From contig NZ_SWKK01000003.1 of assembly GCF_005144745.1 (NCBI RefSeq), forward strand, positions 62,001-126,000: 64,000 nt of DNA, given 5' to 3'. The number at the start of each line of letters is the position of its first letter. The stretch's first letter is position 1. The translations under genes and the position numbers were made by a program. The DNA comes from Flavobacterium sp. ASW18X (lineage in GTDB: Bacteria; Bacteroidota; Bacteroidia; Flavobacteriales; Flavobacteriaceae). This document shows, in pieces, positions 1-8,161 of the stretch. The notes below the pieces were generated by a model. The model saw only the letters and a list, made by a program, of their open reading frames with translations, made no database searches and was not told where the DNA came from.

Positions 1-67
1 TGCCTATTTTCATAGCACAGCGGTCTTGTTGCACCGTAAATTGTTTAAAGGTAAAAGTTTCTGCCAT
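1..67 (-). CDS. trmN6: N-terminal fragment of tRNA1(Val) adenine-37 N6-methyltransferase
   Basis: Only the first 22 codons are in the window; the gene runs off the left edge. Reading leftward from 67 gives Met-Ala-Glu-Thr followed by FTFKQFTVQQDRCAMKIG, which is the conserved amino terminus of the YfiC/TrmN6 family (known role: SAM-dependent N6 methylation of A37 in tRNA1Val). The SAM-binding and NPPY motifs are outside the window, so the call rests on this short match alone. The start codon shares one base with the rimM stop (TAATG on the minus strand), which suggests translational coupling in an rpsP-rimM-trmN6 operon concerned with ribosome and tRNA maturation. Confidence 0.7.
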   Translation of the reverse strand, partial: MAETFTFKQFTVQQDRCAMKIG

Positions 68-597
68 TATTCGCCTAAATACAGTTCTACCAATCCATCA
101 GGGGTGGATACATGTATTTCCTTTTGTTGGCGGTCTAGTTTGGTGATGATATCGTCGTTCAAGGGAATCAATAACTCTTTGCCTTCTTTTTCTACCTCAA
201 ACAAAACTTGACTAGCACTGTCGTTAATGGATACAACGGCACCTATATCGCCATGAACGGCATCTATCATTCTAAATCCTATGACCTCATGATAGTAGAA
301 CTGGTCGCCACTAAGTTTGGGTAAAAAGGAAAGTGGTAAATATAGTTCACTTCCCATAATACGGTCTGCGGCAGCTTCGTCTTTTACGTCTTCAAAATCT
401 ATACGGAGTAGGGTCGATTTATGTAAGCGGCACTTTTCAATAAAAAATGGAACCAGATTTCGCCCTAAAAGGACAAATACTGATTCCATGTTTTCGTAGA
501 TTTCGGGTTCATCTGTATCTAGTTTTACTAGAACTTCACCCTTGAAGCTATATTTTGAAACGATTTTGCCTAGGTAGAAACAATCTTCCTTGCGCAT
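67..597 (-). CDS. rimM: 16S rRNA processing protein RimM
   Basis: This is a 176-residue protein of normal RimM length. The N-terminal RimM barrel (about residues 1-95) starts with GKIVSKYSFKGEV, the family signature. The C-terminal PRC-barrel (about 100-176) carries LLIPLNDDIITKLD. RimM is a ribosome-associated chaperone that binds uS19 and assists maturation of the 30S head. The gene lies 10 bp after rpsP, as in most bacteria, and its stop overlaps the start of the trmN6-like gene by one base. The ATG at 595-597 is the natural start, because the family motif begins a few residues in. Nothing is unusual. Confidence 0.96.
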   Translation of the reverse strand: MRKEDCFYLGKIVSKYSFKGEVLVKLDTDEPEIYENMESVFVLLGRNLVPFFIEKCRLHKSTLLRIDFEDVKDEAAADRIMGSELYLPLSFLPKLSGDQFYYHEVIGFRMIDAVHGDIGAVVSINDSASQVLFEVEKEGKELLIPLNDDIITKLDRQQKEIHVSTPDGLVELYLGE

Positions 598-607
598 CGT
601 CTACAAA

Positions 608-1192
608 TTATTCTTTATCAGCTTCGCCTTCTTTCATTTCTGGAGCTGCAGGAGCCTCTTCTGGCATCTCTGGTGCAGCTTCAACAGCTTCTACTTCTGC
701 AGATGCATCACCAGCTACTTCAGTTTCTGGAGTTTCTTCTACAACAGGTTGCTGTGCAGCGATACGCGCTTCGTTAACTTCTTTTTCTGCTGCTAATGCT
801 TTGGCTTTAGCATCTTCTTTTGCTTGGTCTAGACCTTCTACCTTAGCTTGTACAGCTTTTTCTTTCTCTTCTAACCATGCATTAAAACGCTTTTCCGCTT
901 CTTCCTCAGAAAAAGCACCTTTTCTTACACCGCCTAATAAGTGATGCTTTAAAAGTGCACCTTTGTAAGAAAGGATAGCTCTAGCAGTATCAGTTGGTTG
1001 CGCTCCATTGTTCAACCATTTTACAGCGCCATCAACATCTAAGTCAATACTAGCAGGATTGGTATTAGGATTGTAAGTACCTAATTTTTCTAAAAATTTA
1101 CCATCTCTTTTAGAGCGGCTATCCGCTGCTACTACCCAATAGAATGGTTTTCCTTTTTTACCGTGGCGTTGTAATCTAATTTTTACTGGCAT
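608..1192 (-). CDS. rpsP: 30S ribosomal protein S16 with acidic C-terminal extension
   Basis: The protein has 194 residues. The first 80 or so are canonical bS16: MPVKIRLQRHGKKGKPFYW, then VAADSRSKRDGKFLEKLG, then NNGAQPTDTARAIL. The remaining 110 or so are a low-complexity tail rich in Glu and Ala (a predicted charged helix, then Pro/Glu/Ala repeats). Such tails are usual in Bacteroidetes bS16 and are absent from E. coli (82 residues). bS16 is a primary assembly protein of the 30S body. It is the first gene of the rpsP-rimM-trmN6 unit, preceded by a strong Bacteroidetes-type promoter. The role of the tail is unknown. Confidence 0.97.
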   Translation of the reverse strand: MPVKIRLQRHGKKGKPFYWVVAADSRSKRDGKFLEKLGTYNPNTNPASIDLDVDGAVKWLNNGAQPTDTARAILSYKGALLKHHLLGGVRKGAFSEEEAEKRFNAWLEEKEKAVQAKVEGLDQAKEDAKAKALAAEKEVNEARIAAQQPVVEETPETEVAGDASAEVEAVEAAPEMPEEAPAAPEMKEGEADKE

Positions 1193-1264
1193 ATCACATT
1201 AATTTGTTGGGTGCCCGACCCTTGATTATTAATTCATTTTTTGCTTTTACCCGAAAAGCGGGTG

Positions 1265-1294
1265 CAAATATAGCCTTATTTTCCCATATGTCAA
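1265..1294 (-). promoter_or_regulatory. Bacteroidetes-type promoter of rpsP
   Basis: On the minus strand, TTG (1294-1292) is followed after 19 bases by TATATTTG (1272-1265). This matches the Bacteroidetes -33 (TTG/TTTG) and -7 (TAnnTTTG) elements with ideal spacing. Transcription would start near 1258, leaving a leader of about 65 nt before rpsP. That leader contains a small hairpin (ACCCG/CGGGT arms, 1249-1263) and a second weak one (1209-1221). The rest of the 1193-1459 gap shows no other gene. Confidence 0.75.
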
Positions 1295-1459
1295 TTATTT
1301 AGGGTTAAAAAAGTTAAATCTCTTAACAGCTGGTTCAGTAGCTGTTAAATCGCTTATAAACCCTGTTAAATACTTGATATTGGGAGTTATTCTTTTAAAT
1401 TATAGAGTGTTGTTGATAGTCAATAACGTATAATGTTGAATTTAAAATGATAAGAGATT

Positions 1460-1915
1460 ATGGAATATTCCGTAGAAATGAGTAATAAGTTGAATGAATT
1501 GTTAACCCGTACATACGATGCGGAGAAAGGTTTTAAAGAAGCTGCAGAACATGTAGACAATCCAATTTTTGAAGAGTTTTTTATGACTCGCGCTAAGCAA
1601 CGTTATGAGTTTGGCCATGAGTTGAAAAGTGAAATAAAAACCTTTGGGCAAGATCCAGATAAAGGAGGGAGCGCCATGGGAACACTACATAGAAATTGGA
1701 TGAACTTAAAATCCTACTTCAATTCTAATAATGATGAAGCTATGTTGAGCGAGGTGGAGCGCGGTGAAAAGGAAGCTGTGAACACCTATGATGATATTTT
1801 GAATGATAAAGATTTTGTACTGCCCCCTTCTACAGAATCGATATTAATGAGGCAGCGTAATGCCATAAAGAAGACTTTGGATACGGCAAAGATTTATGAA
1901 AGAGCCGTTTCCTAA
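1460..1915 (+). CDS. PA2169/DUF2383 four-helix-bundle protein
   Basis: This is a 151-residue, all-helical, Glu- and Lys-rich protein with no signal peptide. The pattern LNELLTRTYDAEKGFKEAAEH near the start, a central HELKSEI helix, the Gly-rich GGSAMGTLHRNWMNLKS linker, and EVERGEKEAVNTYDDIL are typical of the PA2169 family (DUF2383), a ferritin-like four-helix bundle. Its biochemical role is not established; homologues are often linked to stress or stationary phase. It is a single gene, divergent from rpsP and closed by its own terminator. The ATG at 1460 is chosen because the family motif begins within ten residues. Confidence 0.85.
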   Translation: MEYSVEMSNKLNELLTRTYDAEKGFKEAAEHVDNPIFEEFFMTRAKQRYEFGHELKSEIKTFGQDPDKGGSAMGTLHRNWMNLKSYFNSNNDEAMLSEVERGEKEAVNTYDDILNDKDFVLPPSTESILMRQRNAIKKTLDTAKIYERAVS

Positions 1916-1940
1916 TTTAGGTTCAACATAGTTTTTAGAA

Positions 1941-1967
1941 AAGCCAAGTGTTCGCTTGGCTTTTTTT
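1941..1967 (+). terminator. Rho-independent terminator after the DUF2383 gene
   Basis: AAGCCAAG and CTTGGCTT arms enclose a six-base loop and are followed by a run of T residues. It lies 25 bp after the stop codon of the DUF2383 gene and upstream of dnaE. Confidence 0.9.
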
Positions 1968-2027
1968 ATGGTTCATAACTACTGAAAAATTGGGTCCCCT
2001 TGGTTTTAATAAACCAGCATCTTTAGC

Positions 2028-2035
2028 TAATTTTG
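2028..2035 (+). promoter_or_regulatory. Candidate -7 element of the dnaE promoter
   Basis: TAATTTTG matches TAnnTTTG and ends 20 bp before the dnaE ATG at 2056, so the leader would be very short. No well-spaced -33 TTG is obvious, so support is partial. Its position argues that coding starts at 2056 and not at upstream codons that overlap the terminator. Confidence 0.45.
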
Positions 2036-2055
2036 GGGGTTACAATTTTCTGCTT

Positions 2056-5000
2056 ATGTACTTGATTTTTGATACAGAAACAACGGGTTTACCTAAACGT
2101 TGGGACGCTCCTATTTCTGATACTGATAACTGGCCACGATGTATACAGATTGCATGGCAATTGCATGATGAGATGGGTAGGCTTATTGAAAGTCAGGATT
2201 ATTTGGTAAGGCCAGCAGGCTTTAATATTCCTTATGAGGCAGAACAGATTCACGGAATATCCACCGCCTTGGCAGAAGCAGAAGGTGTGCCGCTAAAGGA
2301 GGTGTTAGAGAAGTTTAATGCCGCAATGGCCAAAACAAAATTCATTGTTGGGCAAAACGTGGGTTTTGATGTTAACGTTATGGGCTCCGAATTTTACAGG
2401 GAATCCGTGGCCAATCCATTACAAGAACTCCCTGTATTGGATACTTGTACGGAACATACGGCAGAACTATGCCAAATTCCTGGAGGTAGAGGGGGTAAAT
2501 TTAAATTGCCCACGTTAACAGAATTACATCAATATTTGTTTGGCGAACCTTTTGCAGAGGCACATAATGCAACTGCAGATGTGGAAGCAACCACGCGTTG
2601 CTTTTTAGAACTGGTACGTAAAAAACAATATACGCTAGAGCAATTAGACGTTGCGCCAGATTATTTTGAGCGCTTTTCAGAGGCTAATCCGCAAGAAATA
2701 CAGCTAATTGGTCTAAAACACATCAACCTAAAGGCAGCTTCTAAAAAGATTGCAGATGCACTTTGGGAAAAAGATACAGGGGGTGTAAGTGATAAGGAAC
2801 TTAAGCAAAATGCAGCCGAATTAGCAGCGGTAGATTTTGTGCACTTGCACAACCATACCCAGTATTCCATTTTGCAATCTACCATGAGTACTAAAGAATT
2901 GGTCTCACAAGCGGCAAAGGCTAAAATGCCTGCGGTAGCCATAACGGACCATGCAAATATGATGGGGGCTTTTCACTTTGTAAAAGAAGTAAAAGGGCAT
3001 AACAAAGCCGCTAAGGATAAAAATGAAGAGCTCATTGCCAATGGCGAACAACCTACCGAGGTAGAAATAACACCAATCATAGGTTGTGAGTTTCAGGTTT
3101 GTGAAGACCACACCAATAAATCCGTTAAAGACAACGGTTACCAAATCGTATTTTTAGCAAAGAACAAGGCTGGGTATCAAAACCTAATCAAAATGGCTTC
3201 TTTGGCCTATACTGACGGATTTTATTACGTGCCAAGGATAGACCGCAAAATTGTAGCCCAATACAAGGAAAATGTCATGGTGCTCTCCGGTAATTTGTAT
3301 GGTGAAATACCGAATAAAATACTAAACGTTGGTCAAAACCAAGCGGAAGAAGCCTTACTATGGTGGAAAGAGCAGTTTGGGGACGATTTTTACCTGGAAA
3401 TAATGCGTCATGGCCAAGAAGACGAAGACCGTGTAAACATGGTGTTGTTAGAGTTGGCCAAAAAGCATGATGTAAAGTTGGTGGCCACCAATAATACTTA
3501 CTACGGCAAAAAAGAGGATGCAGAAGCGCATGATATTTTATTATGTGTTAAAGATGGAGAAAAGGTAACAACACCTATTGGTCGTGGTCGTGGCTACCGT
3601 TATGGATTGCCCAATCAAGAATATTATTTTAAATCGTCCGAAGAAATGCGTGAGCTTTTCACGGATTTGCCAGAGGCGATACAAAACTTGCAGGAGATTG
3701 TTGCCAAAGTAGAGCCGTATGATTTAGCGCGAGACGTACTACTTCCTAAATTTGATATACCAGACGAGTTTAAAGTAGCGGAGGACGAGGTTGACGGTGG
3801 TAAACGGGGAGAGAATGCGTATCTAAGGCATATTACCTACGAGGGTGCTAAAGTACGTTATGGCGAAATTACCCCAGAAATTACAGAGCGGATAGATTTT
3901 GAGCTCGCTACAATAGAAAATTCTGGTTATCCGGGTTATTTTTTGATTGTAGAAGACTTTATCCGTGAGGCCCGTAACATGGGTGTTTCCGTAGGTCCTG
4001 GTAGAGGTTCCGCCGCAGGTTCTGTGGTGGCTTATTGCTTAACCATTACCAATATAGATCCTATTAAGTACGATTTACTTTTTGAGCGTTTCCTAAATCC
4101 GGATAGGGTGTCCATGCCCGATATTGATATTGACTTTGATGATGAGGGTCGTGGGCGTGTAATGGATTATGTAATCAAAAAATATGGTGCCAATCAAGTA
4201 GCGCAAATTATCACCTATGGTACCATGGCGGCCAAATCGTCTATTCGTGATACGGCTAGGGTTTTAGATTTACCGCTTAGTGATGCCGACCGTATTGCCA
4301 AGCTTATTCCGCAAATGAGTAAGCTAGGTAAAATATTTGGGGTAGACGAGGCTACCTTAAAAAAGAAGTTTAGAGCAGAAGATTTAGAGAAAATCAACGA
4401 GCTGTTGAATATCTCTGAAACAGACGATTTGGAAGGCCGTACCGTAAACATGGCGCGTATTTTAGAAGGTTCTGTGCGTAATACCGGTATACATGCTTGT
4501 GGGGTAATCATTACTCCAGATGATATTACCAAGTTTGTACCCGTTTCTACCGCAAAGGATTCCGATTTGTATGTAACCCAGTTTGATAACTCTGTGGTAG
4601 AAAGTGCGGGGTTGCTAAAAATGGATTTCTTGGGGTTAAAAACGCTAACCCTTATTAAGGATACGGTAAAAATTGTAAAAGCAAGAACGGGGGTAGAATT
4701 GATTCCAGATGATTTTCCGTTGGATGACGAAAAGACATATGAGCTTTTTCAACGCGGAGAAACCATTGGGGTGTTCCAGTACGAATCGCCTGGGATGCAA
4801 AAACACATGAAGAGTCTTAAGCCTACGGTTTTTGACGATTTAATTGCCATGAACGCTTTGTACCGTCCGGGGCCAATGGAATACATACCAAGTTTTATTG
4901 CCCGTAAACATGGCGATGAAGAAATTACGTACGATTTGCCAGAGATGGAAGAGTACCTGCAAGATACCTACGGTATTACGGTGTATCAAGAGCAGGTGAT

Positions 5001-6444
5001 GCGGTTGTCTCAGAAACTGGCGAGCTTTTCTAAGGGTGATGCCGATGTGTTGCGGAAGGCTATGGGTAAAAAGATTTTTGCCCTACTAGAAAAGTTAAAA
5101 CCACAGTTCTTAGATGGGGGCGAAAAAAATGGTCATCCTAGAGACGTCTTAGCAAAGATTTGGAAAGACTGGGAAGCTTTTGCATCCTATGCCTTTAATA
5201 AAAGTCACTCTACCTGCTATGCATACATTGCTTACCAAACGGCCTATTTAAAAGCACACTATCCGGCAGAATATATGGCTGCGGTTCTGTCCAATAACAT
5301 GAACGACATTAAGCAAGTTACCTTTTTTATGGAAGAGTGTAAGCGGATGGGCTTGCAGGTATTGGGACCAGATGTAAACGAATCGTTCTACAAATTTGCG
5401 GTTAATAAGGATTATGCAGTTCGTTTTGGATTGGGAGCGATTAAGGGGGTTGGTAGGGCAGCCGTAGAGGCTATCGTAAAGGAGCGTACGGAAAATGGCG
5501 CTTACAAATCCGTCTTTGATATGGCCAAGCGTATAGACCTTCGCGCAGCAAACAAAAAAGCATTTGAAAATTTAGCTTTAGCGGGTGGGTTCGATTCTTT
5601 TGGGAGTGCTCACCGCGCACAATATTTTCATCAAGAAGGGGATGGTATTGTATTTCTAGAAAAAGTAATAAAATACGGAGCTAAATTTCAAGAAAACGAA
5701 AACTCTTCTCAAGTCAGTTTATTTGGTGATGCTAGTGAAGTGCAAATTCCTGAACCCATTGTACCACCTTGTGACGATTGGGGTACCATGGAAAAATTAC
5801 GTAGAGAAAGAGACGTAGTAGGTATCTATTTATCTGGCCACCCTTTAGACGACTTTAAAAAAGAAATTGGGGCATTTTGTAATGCAGACCTCTCTTACTT
5901 TAATGGTGATTTAAATCAGGTTGTAAATAGGGAATTATCTTTTGCGGGTGTTATCACAGATGTGCAGCACAGGGTGTCTAAAAATGGAAAAGGTTGGGCG
6001 CTATTTACGGTGGAGGATTACAATGAATCCTACGAGTTTAGAATGTTTGGTGAGGAATACTTAAAATACCGTCACTTTTTAATGATAAACAGTTTTATCT
6101 ACATAAAAGTATTCATCAAAGAAGGTTGGATTAATAAAGATACTGGTAAAAAAGGTGATCCTAGAATGCAGTTTAATGAGTTTAAACAGTTGCAAGATGT
6201 AATGGAGAGCTATGCTAAAAAACTTACCATAAAATTAGATGTAGCAGCGCTTCAGGAGCAACGTATAAAGAATTTAAAAGAAGCAATACTAGAGCATGCT
6301 GGGAGCCATACGTTAAATTTTGTGGTGTATGAGCAAGAAGAAAAAATAAAACTTAATCTATCCAGTAGAAAACAAAAAGTAAACATTACCACAGCACTAT
6401 TAAATACACTAGAAGCGCAAGAGGTGCATTATAAACTTAATTAG
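2056..6444 (+). CDS. dnaE: DNA polymerase III alpha subunit with fused N-terminal 3'-5' exonuclease
   Basis: The protein is 1462 residues from ATG 2056. This start places YLIFDTETTGLP (exonuclease motif I) at the N-terminus; an in-frame extension to 1948 would run through a terminator and a promoter. Order of domains: DnaQ-like exonuclease (about 1-190, with HNATADVEATTR), PHP domain (from about 260, HLHNHTQYS and AITDHANMMG), polymerase palm (PDIDIDFDDEGRGRV near 690 with catalytic Asp residues), fingers, HhH (GLGAIKGVGRAAVEAI near 1125) and OB fold near 1300. This fused architecture is typical of Bacteroidetes replicative polymerases, where proofreading is in cis. The product acts at the replication fork. 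The gene appears to be monocistronic. Confidence 0.97.
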   Translation: MYLIFDTETTGLPKRWDAPISDTDNWPRCIQIAWQLHDEMGRLIESQDYLVRPAGFNIPYEAEQIHGISTALAEAEGVPLKEVLEKFNAAMAKTKFIVGQNVGFDVNVMGSEFYRESVANPLQELPVLDTCTEHTAELCQIPGGRGGKFKLPTLTELHQYLFGEPFAEAHNATADVEATTRCFLELVRKKQYTLEQLDVAPDYFERFSEANPQEIQLIGLKHINLKAASKKIADALWEKDTGGVSDKELKQNAAELAAVDFVHLHNHTQYSILQSTMSTKELVSQAAKAKMPAVAITDHANMMGAFHFVKEVKGHNKAAKDKNEELIANGEQPTEVEITPIIGCEFQVCEDHTNKSVKDNGYQIVFLAKNKAGYQNLIKMASLAYTDGFYYVPRIDRKIVAQYKENVMVLSGNLYGEIPNKILNVGQNQAEEALLWWKEQFGDDFYLEIMRHGQEDEDRVNMVLLELAKKHDVKLVATNNTYYGKKEDAEAHDILLCVKDGEKVTTPIGRGRGYRYGLPNQEYYFKSSEEMRELFTDLPEAIQNLQEIVAKVEPYDLARDVLLPKFDIPDEFKVAEDEVDGGKRGENAYLRHITYEGAKVRYGEITPEITERIDFELATIENSGYPGYFLIVEDFIREARNMGVSVGPGRGSAAGSVVAYCLTITNIDPIKYDLLFERFLNPDRVSMPDIDIDFDDEGRGRVMDYVIKKYGANQVAQIITYGTMAAKSSIRDTARVLDLPLSDADRIAKLIPQMSKLGKIFGVDEATLKKKFRAEDLEKINELLNISETDDLEGRTVNMARILEGSVRNTGIHACGVIITPDDITKFVPVSTAKDSDLYVTQFDNSVVESAGLLKMDFLGLKTLTLIKDTVKIVKARTGVELIPDDFPLDDEKTYELFQRGETIGVFQYESPGMQKHMKSLKPTVFDDLIAMNALYRPGPMEYIPSFIARKHGDEEITYDLPEMEEYLQDTYGITVYQEQVMRLSQKLASFSKGDADVLRKAMGKKIFALLEKLKPQFLDGGEKNGHPRDVLAKIWKDWEAFASYAFNKSHSTCYAYIAYQTAYLKAHYPAEYMAAVLSNNMNDIKQVTFFMEECKRMGLQVLGPDVNESFYKFAVNKDYAVRFGLGAIKGVGRAAVEAIVKERTENGAYKSVFDMAKRIDLRAANKKAFENLALAGGFDSFGSAHRAQYFHQEGDGIVFLEKVIKYGAKFQENENSSQVSLFGDASEVQIPEPIVPPCDDWGTMEKLRRERDVVGIYLSGHPLDDFKKEIGAFCNADLSYFNGDLNQVVNRELSFAGVITDVQHRVSKNGKGWALFTVEDYNESYEFRMFGEEYLKYRHFLMINSFIYIKVFIKEGWINKDTGKKGDPRMQFNEFKQLQDVMESYAKKLTIKLDVAALQEQRIKNLKEAILEHAGSHTLNFVVYEQEEKIKLNLSSRKQKVNITTALLNTLEAQEVHYKLN

Positions 6445-6505
6445 TATAGTTTTTCTCAATTGCCTGATAATGAAAACAAATACAATAAGAGTAAGGAATG
6501 CGAGT

Positions 6506-6523
6506 TATATTTGACTAACTTTG
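6506..6523 (+). promoter_or_regulatory. Tandem candidate -7 elements upstream of trxA
   Basis: TATATTTG (6506-6513) and TAACTTTG (6516-6523) both match TAnnTTTG. They lie 32 and 22 bp before the trxA start. A -33 TTG at the usual distance is not clear for either one. Confidence 0.5.
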
Positions 6524-6544
6524 CGTTAATATAAATAAATACAC

Positions 6545-6862
6545 ATGGCACTAGAGATAACAGATGCAACGTTTGAAGAAGTTGTTTTAAAAAGTGATAA
6601 GCCAGTAATGGTAGATTTTTGGGCTGCATGGTGCGGACCTTGTAGAATGGTAGGCCCTATAATAGAAGAGGTAAGCCAAGAATACGACGGTAAAGCTGTA
6701 GTTGGTAAGGTAGATGTAGATGCTAACCAAGAATTTGCTGCTAAATATGGGGTAAGAAACATCCCAACCGTATTAGTATTTAAAGATGGTGAAATTGTAA
6801 ATAGACAAGTAGGTGTTTCTCCTAAAAAAGTATACACAGATGCTATTGATGGTTTGTTATAA
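6545..6862 (+). CDS. trxA: Thioredoxin
   Basis: The protein has 105 residues, the standard length of a single-domain cytosolic thioredoxin. The redox centre is W29-C30-G31-P32-C33 in VMVDFWAAWCGPCRM, and the cis-proline segment is RNIPTVLVF. There is no signal peptide. It donates electrons to ribonucleotide reductase, methionine sulfoxide reductase and peroxiredoxins, and is itself reduced by thioredoxin reductase (not in this window). In this lineage it commonly follows dnaE. It has its own promoter candidates and a strong terminator, so it is probably transcribed alone. Confidence 0.97.
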   Translation: MALEITDATFEEVVLKSDKPVMVDFWAAWCGPCRMVGPIIEEVSQEYDGKAVVGKVDVDANQEFAAKYGVRNIPTVLVFKDGEIVNRQVGVSPKKVYTDAIDGLL

Positions 6863-6884
6863 AACAAAGCAATAAGATTTTTAA

Positions 6885-6917
6885 AGAGGCCTGGTGTAAA
6901 CCGGGCCTTTTCTTTTT
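6885..6917 (+). terminator. Rho-independent terminator after trxA
   Basis: GGCCTGGT and ACCGGGCC arms (one G-U pair) with a GTAA loop are followed by a T-rich tract. It lies 23 bp after the trxA stop. Confidence 0.9.
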
Positions 6918-6930
6918 ATCTTGGGGTTAA

Positions 6931-7860
6931 ATGGATATTAAAAATCAATTACAAGGCGCAAAATTATTTAAAAACTTAGAGCTACTTGCCAAGCATGTGG
7001 TAGAAGGGTTTATAAATGGCATGCACAAAAGTCCGTTTCACGGCTTTTCTTCCGAGTTTGCAGAGCATAAAATTTATAATAATGGCGAAAGTACCAAGCA
7101 TATAGATTGGAAGCTGTTTGCACGTACAGATAAGCTGTACACCAAGCGCTATGAGGAAGAGACCAACTTACGTTGTCATATGATTTTAGACAACTCAGCC
7201 TCTATGTATTTTCCAGAATTAAAGCAACAACAGATAGGAAATTTAAATAAGATGGGATTTTCGGTGTTGGCTATTGCAGCACTAATGAACTTGCTTAAAA
7301 AACAGCGTGATGCAGTAGGCTTAAGTATATATGGCCAAGGTTATAATTATTATGCTCCAGAAAAAAGCAGTGAACGACATATGCAGATGCTTTTAGACCA
7401 ATTGAATACCGTAGTTAGTACCATAGAAGGGGATAGAGAAACGCAGACCTATATTTATCTGCATCAAATTGCCGAAAAACTACATCGTAGAAGTTTAGTT
7501 TTTTTGTTTACAGATATGTTGCAGACCCAGGTAACGCAAGAAAAATTATTTGAGGGCTTAAGACATTTAAAATATAATAAACATGATGTGGTTTTATTCC
7601 ACGTATTAAATAAAAAGTTAGAACAGCAATTTGATTTTGAAGATGGACCAAAGCAATTTGTTGATGTTGAAACTGGGCAAAAAATAGATGTGTATGCAGA
7701 AGGAGTCAAAGAAAATTACAAAAAAGAAATTGCTGCCTATACGGAAGCGATAAAGTTAAAATGTATGCAGTATAAGATTAAGTATGTGGCAGTTGACGTG
7801 GATTCAGATTTTGCAACCGTGTTAAATACATTTTTAGTAGAGCGAAGAAATTTTGTTTAA
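6931..7860 (+). CDS. DUF58 (vWA-like) protein
   Basis: The protein has 309 residues and no transmembrane segment. The DUF58 hallmark is clear: EGFINGMHKSPFHGFSSEF, then YNNGESTKHIDWKLFARTD, then a MIDAS-like ILDNSASM (D-x-S-x-S) near residue 87. Later, LVFLFTDML is the beta4 strand of the vWA-like fold. DUF58 proteins usually pair with MoxR AAA+ ATPases as chaperone-like modules; no moxR lies next to this one here. The start at 6931 directly follows the trxA terminator. Its specific client is unknown. Confidence 0.9.
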   Translation: MDIKNQLQGAKLFKNLELLAKHVVEGFINGMHKSPFHGFSSEFAEHKIYNNGESTKHIDWKLFARTDKLYTKRYEEETNLRCHMILDNSASMYFPELKQQQIGNLNKMGFSVLAIAALMNLLKKQRDAVGLSIYGQGYNYYAPEKSSERHMQMLLDQLNTVVSTIEGDRETQTYIYLHQIAEKLHRRSLVFLFTDMLQTQVTQEKLFEGLRHLKYNKHDVVLFHVLNKKLEQQFDFEDGPKQFVDVETGQKIDVYAEGVKENYKKEIAAYTEAIKLKCMQYKIKYVAVDVDSDFATVLNTFLVERRNFV

Positions 7861-7872
7861 ATGAAAAAAAAT

Positions 7873-7903
7873 TTTGTGTAATTAAAAACAGCGTGTATAT
7901 TTG
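7873..7903 (+). promoter_or_regulatory. Bacteroidetes-type promoter of tRNA-Asp
   Basis: TTTG (7873-7876), 19 bases, then TATATTTG (7896-7903) is an exact match to the Bacteroidetes vegetative promoter. The tRNA begins about 75 nt after the expected start site, so a 5' leader must be removed by RNase P. Confidence 0.8.
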
Positions 7904-7983
7904 CACTCGCTTTTGAAAAGCAAATGTAACAAGATTTGAATCCCGCTGATGCAGGAGTCTTAGTGAAATAAGATAAAATTCTT

Positions 7984-8057
7984 GGTCTGGTAGTTCAGTT
8001 GGTTAGAATACCTGCCTGTCACGCAGGGGGTCGCGGGTTCGAGTCCCGTCCAGACCG
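7984..8057 (+). tRNA. tRNA-Asp (anticodon GTC)
   Basis: This is a complete cloverleaf. The acceptor stem GGTCTGG pairs with CCAGACC (8050-8056) with discriminator G. The anticodon stem is CCTGC/GCAGG around the loop CTGTCAC, so the anticodon is GTC. The T arm is GCGGG-TTCGAGT-CCCGT. CCA is not encoded. The 5' half is native, and the 3' half from the anticodon loop onward is the left copy of the island's 45-bp attachment repeat, so the island restored an intact tRNA on insertion. Confidence 0.97.
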
Positions 8058-8060
8058 CAA
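8016..8060 (+). repeat. attL: left 45-bp direct repeat within tRNA-Asp
   Basis: It is identical over 45 bases to 32350-32394. It starts at the first base of the anticodon loop (CTGTCAC) and runs three bases past the discriminator base. Crossover at the anticodon loop is common for tRNA-targeting tyrosine recombinases. Confidence 0.95.
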
Positions 8061-8068
8061 GCAAAGAT

Positions 8069-8099
8069 AAGCCTTTTGAGAAATCAAAAGGCTTTTTTT
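8069..8099 (+). terminator. Island-supplied terminator of tRNA-Asp
   Basis: AAGCCTTTTGA and TCAAAAGGCTT arms with a GAAA tetraloop are followed by a T run. It lies just inside the left end of the island, so the element brings its own tRNA terminator. The ancestral one remains beyond the right repeat at 32394-32423. Confidence 0.92.
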
Positions 8100-8107
8100 A
8101 TTTCTCG

Positions 8108-8127
8108 GGTACAACATAGGTACAACA
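8108..8127 (+). repeat. Left-end integrase arm-type repeats (two copies of GGTACAACA)
   Basis: GGTACAACA occurs at 8108-8116 and 8119-8127, with an 11-bp period. The same nonamer with the same period occurs three times at the right end (32203-32233). Helically phased repeats flanking the crossover repeats suggest arm sites for the island integrase; binding is inferred. Confidence 0.65.
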
Positions 8128-8161
8128 ATTTCAAATTTCTAAAGTTTTCTTAAATTTAGAA

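Noticed and set aside
1948-2055. In-frame extension of dnaE upstream of 2056
   Set aside because: It would start inside the terminator of the previous gene and cross a -7 promoter element, and the extra residues do not resemble the exonuclease N-terminus.
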